A model generated the notes under the pieces. The model saw only the letters and a list, made by a program, of their open reading frames with translations, made no database searches and had not been told where the DNA came from. Shown piece after piece: positions 8,070-16,476 of a stretch of 64,000 nucleotides of DNA (position 1 is the stretch's first letter; each line of letters starts with the position of its first letter). The DNA is from Epibacterium sp. Ofav1-8 (GTDB taxonomy: Bacteria > Pseudomonadota > Alphaproteobacteria > Rhodobacterales > Rhodobacteraceae): contig NZ_JAKRFD010000007.1 of assembly GCF_022348185.1 (NCBI RefSeq), positions 186,001 through 250,000 on the forward strand, in the 5' to 3' direction. Position numbers and translations under genes: made by a program.

Positions 8070-8872
8070 GCCGCGCTCTCCGTCCGGCCCATGATTTCCT
8101 CTTCCATCTCCCAGATCATCGACAGGATCTCGTCCCGGGTTTCGGCAAAGCCCGGCTGTTTCTTCACCTCGCGCAGGTCCATGTTCACCCCCTGATCGGC
8201 AAAGGGCAGGCGGTACTCCTTGTGGATACGGCCGGGGCGGGGGGCCATCACCAGAAGGCGTTCGCCCAGCAGCAGCGCCTCTTCGACCGAGTGGGTGATC
8301 AGGATCACGGTCTTGCCGCTTTCCTTCCAGAGCTTCAGCACCAGTGCCTGCATCTTCTCCCGGGTGAGCGCATCGAGTGCACCCAGCGGTTCGTCCATCA
8401 GGATCACATCCGGGTCATTGGCCAGGCAGCGCGCCAGGGCCACCCGTTGCTGCATGCCGCCCGATAGCTCATACACCGCCTTTTCGCCGAAATCCTGTAA
8501 TCCGACGGTGTCCAGCAACTGATCGCAGATCTCGGTGCGACCCGCCGGCGGCATGCCCTTCATGCGCGGGCCGAATTCGACATTTTCACGCACGCTCATC
8601 CACTCGAACAGGGCGCCCTGCTGGAACACCATGCCGCGTTCCGGGGCAGGGCCCTTGACCTCGTGGTCATTCATGCGCACCGCGCCCTCGGTGGGGGCAA
8701 GGAAGCCCGCGACAATGTTCAAAAGCGTGGTCTTGCCACAGCCCGAGGGGCCAAGGACGGACATGATCTCGCCCTTGCCGATTTCGATGGAAACATCTTT
8801 CAACGCCTGGATGTGCGAACCGTTGGGCAAGTCAAATCGCATCGACAGGCGGTCGATATGGAGGCCGTCCAT
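8066..8872 (-). CDS. tauB: Taurine/sulfonate-type ABC transporter ATP-binding protein
   Basis: This 268-residue ATPase energises the importer. It has Walker A GPSGCGKTT (about residues 40-48), the Q-loop MVFQQGALFEW, signature [15 protein letters not shown], Walker B VILMDEPLGALD and H-loop ITHSVEEAL. The pattern LGALDALTREKMQ and MAPRPGRI after the H-loop is that of the TauB/SsuB/nitrate group. AGGAGC precedes the ATG. It sits between the binding-protein gene (89-base gap) and the permease gene (4-base overlap), forming a tauABC-type operon read leftward. Confidence 0.9.
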   Translation of the reverse strand: MDGLHIDRLSMRFDLPNGSHIQALKDVSIEIGKGEIMSVLGPSGCGKTTLLNIVAGFLAPTEGAVRMNDHEVKGPAPERGMVFQQGALFEWMSVRENVEFGPRMKGMPPAGRTEICDQLLDTVGLQDFGEKAVYELSGGMQQRVALARCLANDPDVILMDEPLGALDALTREKMQALVLKLWKESGKTVILITHSVEEALLLGERLLVMAPRPGRIHKEYRLPFADQGVNMDLREVKKQPGFAETRDEILSMIWEMEEEIMGRTESAA

Positions 8873-8960
8873 GGGCTGCTCCTGCTGTTAGGTGTGGATG
8901 GGGTGGGCCGGTGTGGCATCCGCAGATGCACGCCGGCCCCAAAGGCGATGCGCGCCCGGT

Positions 8961-9953
8961 CTATTCGGCAACCGCCGAAAGGAAGCTGGCGTCGACCGCA
9001 GAATCGTAGGTGTCGAGCGCCTGCGGAATCGATCCCGCCTCGGCAAAGACGCCAGCGACGCCGATCATGAATTCCTGCACGCCGCCACCAAGCCATTTGT
9101 CGCTCAGGGCCTCGTCCGTCGACGGGAAGGTGAAGGTGGCGATGGTGGCTTCGGTATCCGCCAGATCCATGCCCGCGTCCTTGGCGATCACTTCGAGCAT
9201 CTTGTCCTTGTTGGTGCCGGCGTTCCACATGGCGTTGGCCTCTGCTGTCACCTTCAGGAAGGCGGACATCAGCTCGGCCTCTTCGGCGGCGAAATCCGAC
9301 GGGGCGGAAATCACGTCAAACACCAGAATGCCCGCAGCCTCTTTTTCTGCGCCCGTCATCAGCACGTTGCCGTGTTCCTTCATGCGGCGCAGGGCGCCGC
9401 CCCAGCCACAGACCATGTCGAGCGAGCCCTGGGCAAAGGCGGCGGCCCCTTCCGGCGGCGCCATGTCGACGATTTCCATGGTCGAGAGATCGACGTCGAA
9501 ATGCTCCATCTGTTTCAGGAAGCCGAAATGCGCGGCGGTGCCGATCGGAACGCCGACGCGTTTGCCTTCCAGCTCCTTGGCCGTGGAGGCATCGATCTCC
9601 AGCGTGTCGGCGACCACGCAGTTGTCATTCTCGGAATAGCTGACGGCAACGTCGGTGATCACCAGATCCTGACCGGCGGAGGCCGCAACCACAAACGGGG
9701 GCAGGCCTTGGCTGACGGCGATCTGGACGTCGCCGGAGGCCATCGCGGCCGACATTGCGGTGCCGGTGTCAAAGGACACCCAGTTGATGCCGACGCCCAG
9801 CTCCTCTTCATAGGTGCCCATGGCTTTGGCGTATTGGAACGGCATCGGCCATTCGAGGAAATAGGCGACGGTGATGTCCTCTGCGGCAGCAGCCGAGCCC
9901 AGCATCAGGGCGAGCGCGGCGGATGTGGCGCTGAGTTTGGTCTTAAGAGACAT
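8961..9953 (-). CDS. tauA: Taurine-type ABC transporter substrate-binding protein
   Basis: This 330-residue periplasmic protein binds the substrate of the adjacent importer. The ATG at 9953 follows GGAGGA and gives a signal peptide (residues 1-23, cut after SAAAA). The mature part follows TauA: ITVAYFLEWPMPFQ, then FDTGTAMSAAMASGDVQIA, then GKRVGVPIGTAAHFGFLKQ. An earlier start without a good ribosome site would spoil the signal peptide. Taurine is the family-level guess; other sulfonates, or small amines handled by TauA/SsuA relatives, are possible. An inverted repeat lies in its promoter region at 10013-10042. Confidence 0.88.
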   Translation of the reverse strand: MSLKTKLSATSAALALMLGSAAAAEDITVAYFLEWPMPFQYAKAMGTYEEELGVGINWVSFDTGTAMSAAMASGDVQIAVSQGLPPFVVAASAGQDLVITDVAVSYSENDNCVVADTLEIDASTAKELEGKRVGVPIGTAAHFGFLKQMEHFDVDLSTMEIVDMAPPEGAAAFAQGSLDMVCGWGGALRRMKEHGNVLMTGAEKEAAGILVFDVISAPSDFAAEEAELMSAFLKVTAEANAMWNAGTNKDKMLEVIAKDAGMDLADTEATIATFTFPSTDEALSDKWLGGGVQEFMIGVAGVFAEAGSIPQALDTYDSAVDASFLSAVAE

Positions 9954-10012
9954 GGGGTTCCTCCGTGTTGAACCGGTTCGCGAGTGTGTCGCGTATGTGG
10001 GAGGTCGCTTTC

Positions 10013-10042
10013 TTTGCGAATTTTTATGCGGACCTTCGCAAA
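10013..10042. promoter_or_regulatory. Inverted repeat upstream of the tauABC-type operon (candidate operator)
   Basis: TTTGCGAA and TTCGCAAA are perfect inverted repeats with a 14-base spacer, about 60 bases before the start of the binding-protein gene. The site has the geometry of a dimeric regulator operator. No regulator gene is adjacent. Confidence 0.4.
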
Positions 10043-10199
10043 TGGTTACGATCCATGTCCTCGCTGACAACTGTCACGAGTGCACTGGCCCCACCAAAAC
10101 TGGATTCTGGGCTTATCCGGAGGGGTGGTCTGCCCCGGAAACCGGCAAACTGGTCTTATCCGGGGGTGCGGGCGCCGAGATTGGGGCCGCTGGGGGCGG

Positions 10200-11684
10200 T
10201 CAACTGCCGTAAACCTGCCCCCAGCGCGCCAGCAATGCCTGCTGCAACCGTTTGGCGCGCCGGTTCCAGCTGCGCCCGCCCGCCGGACGTTCGCGTTCTG
10301 CACGGCTGATGCGGGAGCGCGCCGACAGATCGGCGGAGAAAATCGCAAACGCCAACTCGCGCCCGTCCTCGGCGGTGACAAACCCGCCCAGCCCGGAGAC
10401 GAAATTCAGGGTGCCGGTCTTGGCGGCGATCTGCACCGGATGGGTCTTCATCGGGCGCCCCTTGGCGTCCTGGAGGTAGATCCGTTTCAGCAGCGGTTTC
10501 AGCGCCCCGTCGCGATGGGCCAGGACCAGTGCGCGCAGCATGTCATTGGCGCTGAGCCGCGACTGATCGCCGAGGCCGGAATGATCCACCAGACGACAGG
10601 ACTGCATGCCGAGGTTCGCGGTGGCCCAGCTGCTCATGCTGCGCCCTGAGGCCGCAAGCGAGCCCGGTCGCCCGTCCCGTTGCAGGCTTGCGCTCATGCC
10701 GATCATCTCGGCCATCAGGTTGTTGGAATACTTCAGCATGCCCTTCAGCAGCACCGGCAGCGGGTCGCTCTGATGCTGGGCGATCAGGCTGCCGGAGGGC
10801 ATCCGTGCCACCTGCCTGGGGTTGGGCAGGGCGATGCCATGGGCGCGGGCGAGGGTCTGGAACACGTCGCCGGCATAGAGCGCGGGATTGCGCACCGGCA
10901 ACCAGCGCGCCCCGCCATTGCCAAGCGCGCCGCTGGCCACCGTCCAGTGATCGACGCCGGATTTGTCCTGATAGGTGTAGACCGGCAGATCCCGCCGCAC
11001 CACGGCCATCTTGGAGGTGAACACCTCCGGGCGGTATTTCTGGGTGCGGGCGTCCATGCTGACGGCCCAGCTGCCGCCGGCACGTTTCCATTCGAAATGG
11101 ACGCGATTGAAGTTGAGGGCAATGCCGCTGACGGCGGGGCTGTAGCCCACATGATCCGGTTGACCGGGGTCGATGGATTTGACGAAGGGCAGCATGCCGT
11201 CCCAGACCAGAAACCGCCCCGAGACCTGACGCAGGCCCGCGGCCTTCATGCCTGCGGCGAGGTCGGCCAGCCCGTCAGTGCTGAGGGTCGGATCACCGCC
11301 GCCCACCAGCACCAGATCGCCCTGCAAGACGCCGTTCTGCACCGGGCCGGTTGCAATCAGCCGGGTGCGGAACCTGTGGCCGGCGCCCAGCGTATCGAGG
11401 GCATAGAGCGCCGTGACCACCTTGGCGACGCTTGCCGGTGGCAGCCCGCGGTCACCGTCGGCGCTTTCCAGCACCTGACCGTTCCGGGCATCGGCAACGG
11501 CGCAGACCACCTCGCCCGAAAGGCCGGCGTTTTTGAGGATCGCCTCCAGCCCGTCGCGCCCGGGGCTCAGCGGGTTGAGGCCGCGCATCCGGGGGCGCGG
11601 GGTGTAGCTGGGGGCATTGGCAAGCGCGGAGCTGGAGCCAAGCGTGGCAAGGGCGGTGGTTATGAAACGGCGACGTGAGATCAT
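10200..11684 (-). CDS. dacB: D-alanyl-D-alanine carboxypeptidase/endopeptidase, peptidase S13 (PBP4)
   Basis: This 494-residue periplasmic enzyme trims or cuts peptidoglycan peptide cross-links. It carries all three penicillin-binding motifs: SxxK in PPASVAKVVTAL, SxN in LKYSNNLMAEM and KTG in AAKTGTLNFV. The N terminus ISRRRFITTALATLG has a twin-arginine pair followed by a hydrophobic core, so Tat export is likely. Length is normal for class C PBP4. The gene lies downstream of nadD on the same strand with a 113-base gap. Confidence 0.93.
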   Translation of the reverse strand: MISRRRFITTALATLGSSSALANAPSYTPRPRMRGLNPLSPGRDGLEAILKNAGLSGEVVCAVADARNGQVLESADGDRGLPPASVAKVVTALYALDTLGAGHRFRTRLIATGPVQNGVLQGDLVLVGGGDPTLSTDGLADLAAGMKAAGLRQVSGRFLVWDGMLPFVKSIDPGQPDHVGYSPAVSGIALNFNRVHFEWKRAGGSWAVSMDARTQKYRPEVFTSKMAVVRRDLPVYTYQDKSGVDHWTVASGALGNGGARWLPVRNPALYAGDVFQTLARAHGIALPNPRQVARMPSGSLIAQHQSDPLPVLLKGMLKYSNNLMAEMIGMSASLQRDGRPGSLAASGRSMSSWATANLGMQSCRLVDHSGLGDQSRLSANDMLRALVLAHRDGALKPLLKRIYLQDAKGRPMKTHPVQIAAKTGTLNFVSGLGGFVTAEDGRELAFAIFSADLSARSRISRAERERPAGGRSWNRRAKRLQQALLARWGQVYGS

Positions 11685-11797
11685 GTTGCGTATTTTGAAT
11701 CAAATTCCCTGCCATTCGGCAAATGCTTTGAGGGTAATATGTCAAAGAAGTTTTTGTGACGCCTGCGTGCAATGCCCCGGGGGCCGTGGCGCGGGCG

Positions 11798-12400
11798 TCA
11801 GTCGGACCAGTCTCCCCGGCGGCGGATCTCGGTCGAGGAGGCATCCACCATCGGGACATTGACAAAACACCAGGCCGGGGCGTCGGCCCGGGCCAGCCGT
11901 TGGCTCTGCGATGCGGGAATGCGATCTGCCCGATAGCTGCGTGCGGCAGGCGACAGACGTGCGGAGATCCGTTCGCCGGGGCGCGCCAGCACCCCCACCG
12001 GCACCGTGTCGAGGATATTGCGCCAGTCCTTCCAGCGGTGGAAATGGGCCAGGTTGTCGGCACCCATCAACCAGACAAAGCGCACATGCGGGTAGGTCTT
12101 GCGCAGGTGGCGCAGGGTTTCGGCGGTGTAGCGCGTGCCCAGCCGGGCTTCGATGTCGGAAATCCGCACGCGGGGATGGTGCATGAGTTCGCGCGCCGCC
12201 CCCATCCGCCGCGCCATCGAGGCGGGCGGGTTTTCCTTGAGCGGATTGCCGGGGGTGACCAGCCACCACAGCTGATCGAGGTTGAACCGCTTGAGCGCCG
12301 CAAGCGAAATCTGCACATGCCCGTGATGGGGCGGATCAAAGGATCCACCCAACAGGCCCACCGTCATGCCCGGGCGCAAGAAGGGAAACGCGTTTCTCAT
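11798..12400 (-). CDS. nadD: Nicotinate-nucleotide adenylyltransferase
   Basis: NadD makes nicotinic acid adenine dinucleotide from nicotinate mononucleotide and ATP in NAD synthesis. The 200-residue product has the nucleotidyltransferase motif [11 protein letters not shown] (about residues 19-29) and the C-terminal SSTEIRRR version of the ISSTxIR motif, with [16 protein letters not shown] in between. Length is normal. It lies upstream of dacB and is divergent from lysK, with about 185 bases between the two starts holding both promoters. Confidence 0.95.
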   Translation of the reverse strand: MRNAFPFLRPGMTVGLLGGSFDPPHHGHVQISLAALKRFNLDQLWWLVTPGNPLKENPPASMARRMGAARELMHHPRVRISDIEARLGTRYTAETLRHLRKTYPHVRFVWLMGADNLAHFHRWKDWRNILDTVPVGVLARPGERISARLSPAARSYRADRIPASQSQRLARADAPAWCFVNVPMVDASSTEIRRRGDWSD

Positions 12401-12585
12401 CAGGGGAGTGGTGTACAGATTTGTCGGGGGATGGCAACGGCGGATGACATATGGCCAGTGCAGGCGGCAAAACCGCCGCGTGACGGGCAGGGCTTGTTGA
12501 CTCTGGCGCTGCCTCTCTCATAAGGGGGTGCGTCCTGCCACATGGGGTGGCGGGCTGACCTCACAGACACCGATGGAGTCCCTCA

Positions 12586-14229
12586 ATGTCTGATCTGCGC
12601 GAAGAAGCTCTGAAGAGCAAAGCCTGGCCGTTTGAAGAAGCACGCCGTGTTCTCAAACGTTACGCCAAGGGCGCGCCGGAGAAGGGCTTCGTCCTGTTCG
12701 AGACCGGCTACGGCCCCTCCGGTCTGCCCCATATCGGCACCTTCGGCGAGGTGGCCCGCACCACCATGATCAAGACCGCCTTCGAGGTGATCTCCGATAT
12801 TCCGACCAAGCTGATCTGCTTTTCCGATGACCTCGACGGCATGCGCAAGGTGCCGGGCAACGTGCCCAATTCCGAGAGCCTGACCGAACATCTGCAAAAG
12901 CCGCTTACTTCGGTGCCGGACCCGTTTGGGACGCATGAGAGCTTTGGCCATCACAACAACGCCATGCTGCGCCGCTTCCTCGACACCTTCGGGTTCGAGT
13001 ATGAGTTTTATTCCGCGACCGAGTTCTACGGCTCCGGCCAGTTCGACGAGGTGCTGAAGCGCGCGGTTGAAAAATACGACGACATCATGGCGATCATGCT
13101 GAAGTCGCTGCGCGAGGAACGCCGCCAGACCTATTCCATCTTCCTGCCGATCCACCCGGACACCGGCCGCGTGCTCTATGTGCCGATGAAGAAAGTCTGC
13201 GCCGAGACCTACACCATCACCTTTGATGATGAGGACGGTCGCGAATGGACCCTGCCGGTGACCGGCGGCAATGTGAAATTGCAGTGGAAGCCTGACTTTG
13301 GCGCACGCTGGGCCGCGCTTGGCGTCGATTTTGAGATGTACGGCAAGGACCACTCCACCAATACACCGATCTATGACGGCATCTGCCGGGTGCTGGGCCA
13401 GCGCGCGCCGGAGCATTTCACCTATGAATTGTTCCTCGATGAAAACGGCCAGAAGATCTCCAAGACCTCCGGCAACGGCGTCTCCATCGACGAGTGGCTG
13501 ACCTACGCCTCGACCGAGAGCCTTGCGTATTTCATGTATCAAAAGCCCAAGACCGCCAAGCGGATGCATTTTGACGTGATCCCCAAGGCGGTGGATGAAT
13601 ATCACCAGCAATTGCGGGCTTATCACGGTCAGGACCTGAAGGCGCAGCTGAACAACCCGGTCTGGCACATCCACGGCGGCAATGTCCCGCAGTCGGATAT
13701 GGTGGTGCCGTTCTCGATGCTGTTGAACATCGCCAGCGTATCCAACGCCGAGGACAAGGAAACCCTCTGGGGCTTCATCAACAAATACGCGCCCGACGCC
13801 ACCGCCGAGACCCATCCCGGCATGGATCAGGCCGCAGGCCACGCAGTGCGCTATTTCAATGACTTCGTGAAGCCCGCAAAAACCTACCGCCTGCCCACCG
13901 ATCAGGAGCGCGCAGCCCTCACGGATCTGGCCGATGCGCTGCGTTCGCCAGAGGCGGCACTGGCGGCCATCGCCAAGAAAAACGAGCTGGTCGGCAACGA
14001 TGATCCGCTGCCCGAAGCCAATTTTGCCGACGACGAGTTCCTGCAGTCCGTGGTCTTTGCCATTGGCAAGATCCACGGGTTCGAGCCCCTTCGTGCGTGG
14101 TTCTCGGCGATCTACGAGGTGCTCTTGGGCGCGAGCCAGGGTCCGCGATTTGGCGGCTTCATCGCGCTTTATGGCGTTGAGGACAGCATCGCGCTGATCG
14201 AGAGCGCCTTGGCGGGCGAGCTGGTCTGA
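12586..14229 (+). CDS. lysK: Lysyl-tRNA synthetase, class I
   Basis: This 547-residue enzyme charges tRNA-Lys. It is the class I type, found in archaea, many alphaproteobacteria and some other bacteria, instead of the usual class II LysS. The Rossmann-fold signatures are PSGLPHIGT (HIGH-like, about residues 45-53) and KISKTSGN (KMSKS-like, about residues 289-296). GGAG lies 7 bases before the ATG. It stands alone, divergent from nadD, and ends in a strong hairpin terminator. Confidence 0.96.
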   Translation: MSDLREEALKSKAWPFEEARRVLKRYAKGAPEKGFVLFETGYGPSGLPHIGTFGEVARTTMIKTAFEVISDIPTKLICFSDDLDGMRKVPGNVPNSESLTEHLQKPLTSVPDPFGTHESFGHHNNAMLRRFLDTFGFEYEFYSATEFYGSGQFDEVLKRAVEKYDDIMAIMLKSLREERRQTYSIFLPIHPDTGRVLYVPMKKVCAETYTITFDDEDGREWTLPVTGGNVKLQWKPDFGARWAALGVDFEMYGKDHSTNTPIYDGICRVLGQRAPEHFTYELFLDENGQKISKTSGNGVSIDEWLTYASTESLAYFMYQKPKTAKRMHFDVIPKAVDEYHQQLRAYHGQDLKAQLNNPVWHIHGGNVPQSDMVVPFSMLLNIASVSNAEDKETLWGFINKYAPDATAETHPGMDQAAGHAVRYFNDFVKPAKTYRLPTDQERAALTDLADALRSPEAALAAIAKKNELVGNDDPLPEANFADDEFLQSVVFAIGKIHGFEPLRAWFSAIYEVLLGASQGPRFGGFIALYGVEDSIALIESALAGELV

Positions 14230-14258
14230 CAGCCGATTTTGTCTATGTGACCTTGCAG

Positions 14259-14280
14259 CAGGCGCCCCGACGGGCGCCTG
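14259..14280 (+). terminator. Rho-independent terminator after lysK
   Basis: CAGGCGCCC and GGGCGCCTG form a 9-bp stem with a CGAC loop, followed by TTTTG. It lies 30 bases after the lysK stop. Confidence 0.85.
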
Positions 14281-14387
14281 TTTTGTCTCCACCGGCGGGT
14301 TTTTCAAAAAACTTCTGCGACGGATCACTTCTTTTTGGCCGTTGAGGTGTTTATCTTCTACCCAAGGTTATTTCGGAGGACTTCATT

Positions 14388-14690
14388 ATGATGCCAGCGG
14401 CGCGACTCTCGGATATGCATGTCTGCCCCATGGTGACGCCCGGCGTGCCGCCCATTCCGCATGTGGGCGGGCCGGTCTCCGGTCCCTGTGTGCCGACGGT
14501 GCTGACCTGCGGATTGCCGCAGGCGGTGATGGGCGACATGGCGGTCTGCGTCGGCCCGCCCGACACGCTGGCCAAAGGCTCCTCGACCGTGCTGGTCGGT
14601 GGCAAGCCCGCGGTGCGCATCGTCATCGACACCTGTGCCCATGGCGGCATGGTCAGCGTCGGGGCGCCGACCGTGATCATCGGCGGCTGA
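14388..14690 (+). CDS. PAAR domain protein (secretion-needle tip type)
   Basis: The 100-residue product is a bare PAAR-repeat protein: conserved MPAARLSDMHVC, GDMAVCVGPPDTLAKGS, TVLVGGKPAVR, and the closing AHGGMVSVGAPTVIIGG. PAAR proteins form the sharp cone on type VI secretion VgrG spikes or related contractile injection systems and often carry or pair with effectors. GGAGG lies upstream of the ATG. No VgrG, Hcp or other secretion gene is in the window. The next gene starts 9 bases on and is probably co-translated, which makes it the candidate cargo or adaptor. Confidence 0.9.
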   Translation: MMPAARLSDMHVCPMVTPGVPPIPHVGGPVSGPCVPTVLTCGLPQAVMGDMAVCVGPPDTLAKGSSTVLVGGKPAVRIVIDTCAHGGMVSVGAPTVIIGG

Positions 14691-14699
14691 GCCCCCTGC

Positions 14700-15854
14700 A
14701 TGGTCTGTTTCTGCAAGGATCTGGAACTGCCGATGGCGCTGCCATCGACCACGCGGGACAGCCTGCGGGTGGATGCGCCGCCGCCGCAGCTGTCCAATAT
14801 GCTCAAGCTGATGAAGCTGAACGCCAACCTCAGCGCGCGCACCGATCTGAACCTGGCCGAAATGCTGCCGCAGGACCAGAACTGGATGGCGGCCAATATC
14901 GTGGCGCAGGCGCCGAATGGCACGCTGCCCAGCGATCTGCCGTCCGGCGGCGGGCCGGTGCTGGCCCTGGCAGCGCGGCTGGCGGTGCCCGCGGCACTGT
15001 TCCCGCTGGACGACCTCGAGGCGCTCAAGGAGGAACTGACGCAGGCGATCCTCAGCCTTGAGGAAAACGTGATGGCGCAGACCCGCTCGCTGCCGCCGCA
15101 GATGCCCCAGCCGAGCTATCAGCACCTTGCCCTTGGCGCCCATATGACGCTGGCGCTGCGGGCGCAGGGGCTCTGCCCCTTCGAGGTGATGGAGATGGAG
15201 CTGAACGAAAGCGCCGCGCTGGGCGATGGCGGCACCAGCCTCGCCAAGCAGAACGCGACGCTGCAATTTGCCTCCCGTCTGCCAAAGATGCGGCTTCCCG
15301 CTTTTGGCCTGCCCCCGGCGCAGTTGAAACTGGCGACCCAGCTGGCGGGGCTGGCCAGCAGCACCGCGGCGCTGAACAAGCCGCCGCTGACGCCTGCCTT
15401 CATCGAGCAGCTCAAGAGCCAGTACAAGGCGCTTCAGAGCTTTCCGGTGCCGCGCACCAAGACACCGCTGCCGATCCTGATGGCGCTGGCGGCAGAGATG
15501 GCCGATCTGGATGTCATCCACGAGGCCTTTGGCGAGGATGCGCTGACCCCGGCGGGCCAGTCACGGATCAATGCGATGTACACCCATTGGGCCAAGAAAC
15601 GCATTGCCGTGCCGCTGCCGGCCGCCGAATTGCAAAGCCAGTTCGAGATGCTGCCGGAGGTCCAGGACGTGCTGGAAGGCGGGCGTGTCACCAAATCCTC
15701 CGGTCCGGGCCTGATGGCGTCGATGAGCACCCAGATGCCGCCGCCGCCCGTGACCCCGGTGCTTGAGGTGATCGCGGCGCTTGGTTCGGTCATGACCAAG
15801 CTGATGCGGCAAAAGCCCTTTGGCGCCTGTTCCGCCTGCGATTTCGCCGCCTGA
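14700..15854 (+). CDS. Hypothetical protein coupled to the PAAR gene
   Basis: This 384-residue protein is not recognised. It starts 9 bases after the PAAR stop with no clear ribosome site of its own, which suggests translational coupling. It is rich in Ala, Leu and Pro, has no signal peptide, and contains long amphipathic helical stretches (for example about residues 100-125 and 205-260). The C terminus holds a short CSAC motif and the N terminus CFC. The hydrophobic run near residues 300-330 is broken by Pro-rich VTPVL. Position suggests an effector or adaptor loaded on the PAAR tip, but no toxin motif is visible and a structural role is equally possible. Confidence 0.75.
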   Translation: MVCFCKDLELPMALPSTTRDSLRVDAPPPQLSNMLKLMKLNANLSARTDLNLAEMLPQDQNWMAANIVAQAPNGTLPSDLPSGGGPVLALAARLAVPAALFPLDDLEALKEELTQAILSLEENVMAQTRSLPPQMPQPSYQHLALGAHMTLALRAQGLCPFEVMEMELNESAALGDGGTSLAKQNATLQFASRLPKMRLPAFGLPPAQLKLATQLAGLASSTAALNKPPLTPAFIEQLKSQYKALQSFPVPRTKTPLPILMALAAEMADLDVIHEAFGEDALTPAGQSRINAMYTHWAKKRIAVPLPAAELQSQFEMLPEVQDVLEGGRVTKSSGPGLMASMSTQMPPPPVTPVLEVIAALGSVMTKLMRQKPFGACSACDFAA

Positions 15855-15942
15855 CCGCACTGCGCTGGGCGGGGCGCGTTTTGACTGTGCGGGCTGCCAC
15901 GCTAGGTCCCCTTAGGACAGGATCTGTTCGGGAGGGAACGCA

Positions 15943-16356
15943 ATGCGTACGGGCATGGCGATAGCACTGGCGGCGGGGATCACATGGGCAAGCTGGGGCG
16001 CGGTGGCGCAGGCACAGAAAGAGCCGATCACCAGCGTGATTGACGCGCAGATCGCGGCCTTCCTGTCCGATGACGCGCAGGCCGCCTTTGGGTTTGCATC
16101 GCCGGGCATCCGCCAGCTCTTTGGCACGCCGGAGCGCTTTGCCACCATGGTGGAGCAGGGCTATCCGATGGTCTGGCGCCCCGCCGAGGTGCGCTATCTG
16201 GAGCTGCGCGAGGTCGCCGGCAACCTGTGGCAACGGGTCATGGTGACCGATGCAGATGGCAGTATCCACATGCTGGATTACCAGATGGTCGAGACCGAAA
16301 CAGGGTGGAAAATCAACGCGGTGCAGCTTCTGAAGGCACCCGGTGCAAACGTCTGA
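15943..16356 (+). CDS. DUF4864 domain-containing exported protein
   Basis: This 137-residue protein has a signal peptide (residues 1-24, ending AVAQA) and then matches the DUF4864 pattern common in Rhodobacterales: an initial I-x-x-QIAAFLSDDAQAAFGFASPGI helix, then PERFATMVEQGYPMVWRPAEVRY and the terminal strand GWKINAVQLL. The fold resembles NTF2/SnoaL-like cone proteins. The ATG follows GGGAGG. No catalytic role is known; it is exported to the periplasm. Confidence 0.85.
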   Translation: MRTGMAIALAAGITWASWGAVAQAQKEPITSVIDAQIAAFLSDDAQAAFGFASPGIRQLFGTPERFATMVEQGYPMVWRPAEVRYLELREVAGNLWQRVMVTDADGSIHMLDYQMVETETGWKINAVQLLKAPGANV

Positions 16357-16430
16357 ACCGGCCTGCGCGGCCGCCGGTGTTGCGGGTCCGGCGCACGCCG
16401 TCCTGAGCGGGATTTAAATCCGACCTGATA

Positions 16431-16471
16431 GAACCCTTTCCCAATCCCGGCGTGGTGGAACAGGAAAGGGT
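16431..16471 (+). promoter_or_regulatory. Hairpin sequestering the ribosome binding site of the beta-helix gene
   Basis: AACCCTTTCC pairs perfectly with GGAAAGGGTT, with about 21 bases between. The right arm contains the only Shine-Dalgarno sequence (AGGAAAGG) of the gene starting at 16477, and the stem is followed by T residues just before the ATG. It can act as a translational lock or an attenuator. Confidence 0.6.
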
Positions 16472-16476
16472 TTTTC

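Noticed and set aside
12583-14328. Long open frame opposite lysK
   Set aside because: Antisense to a certain synthetase gene, without ribosome site or family pattern.
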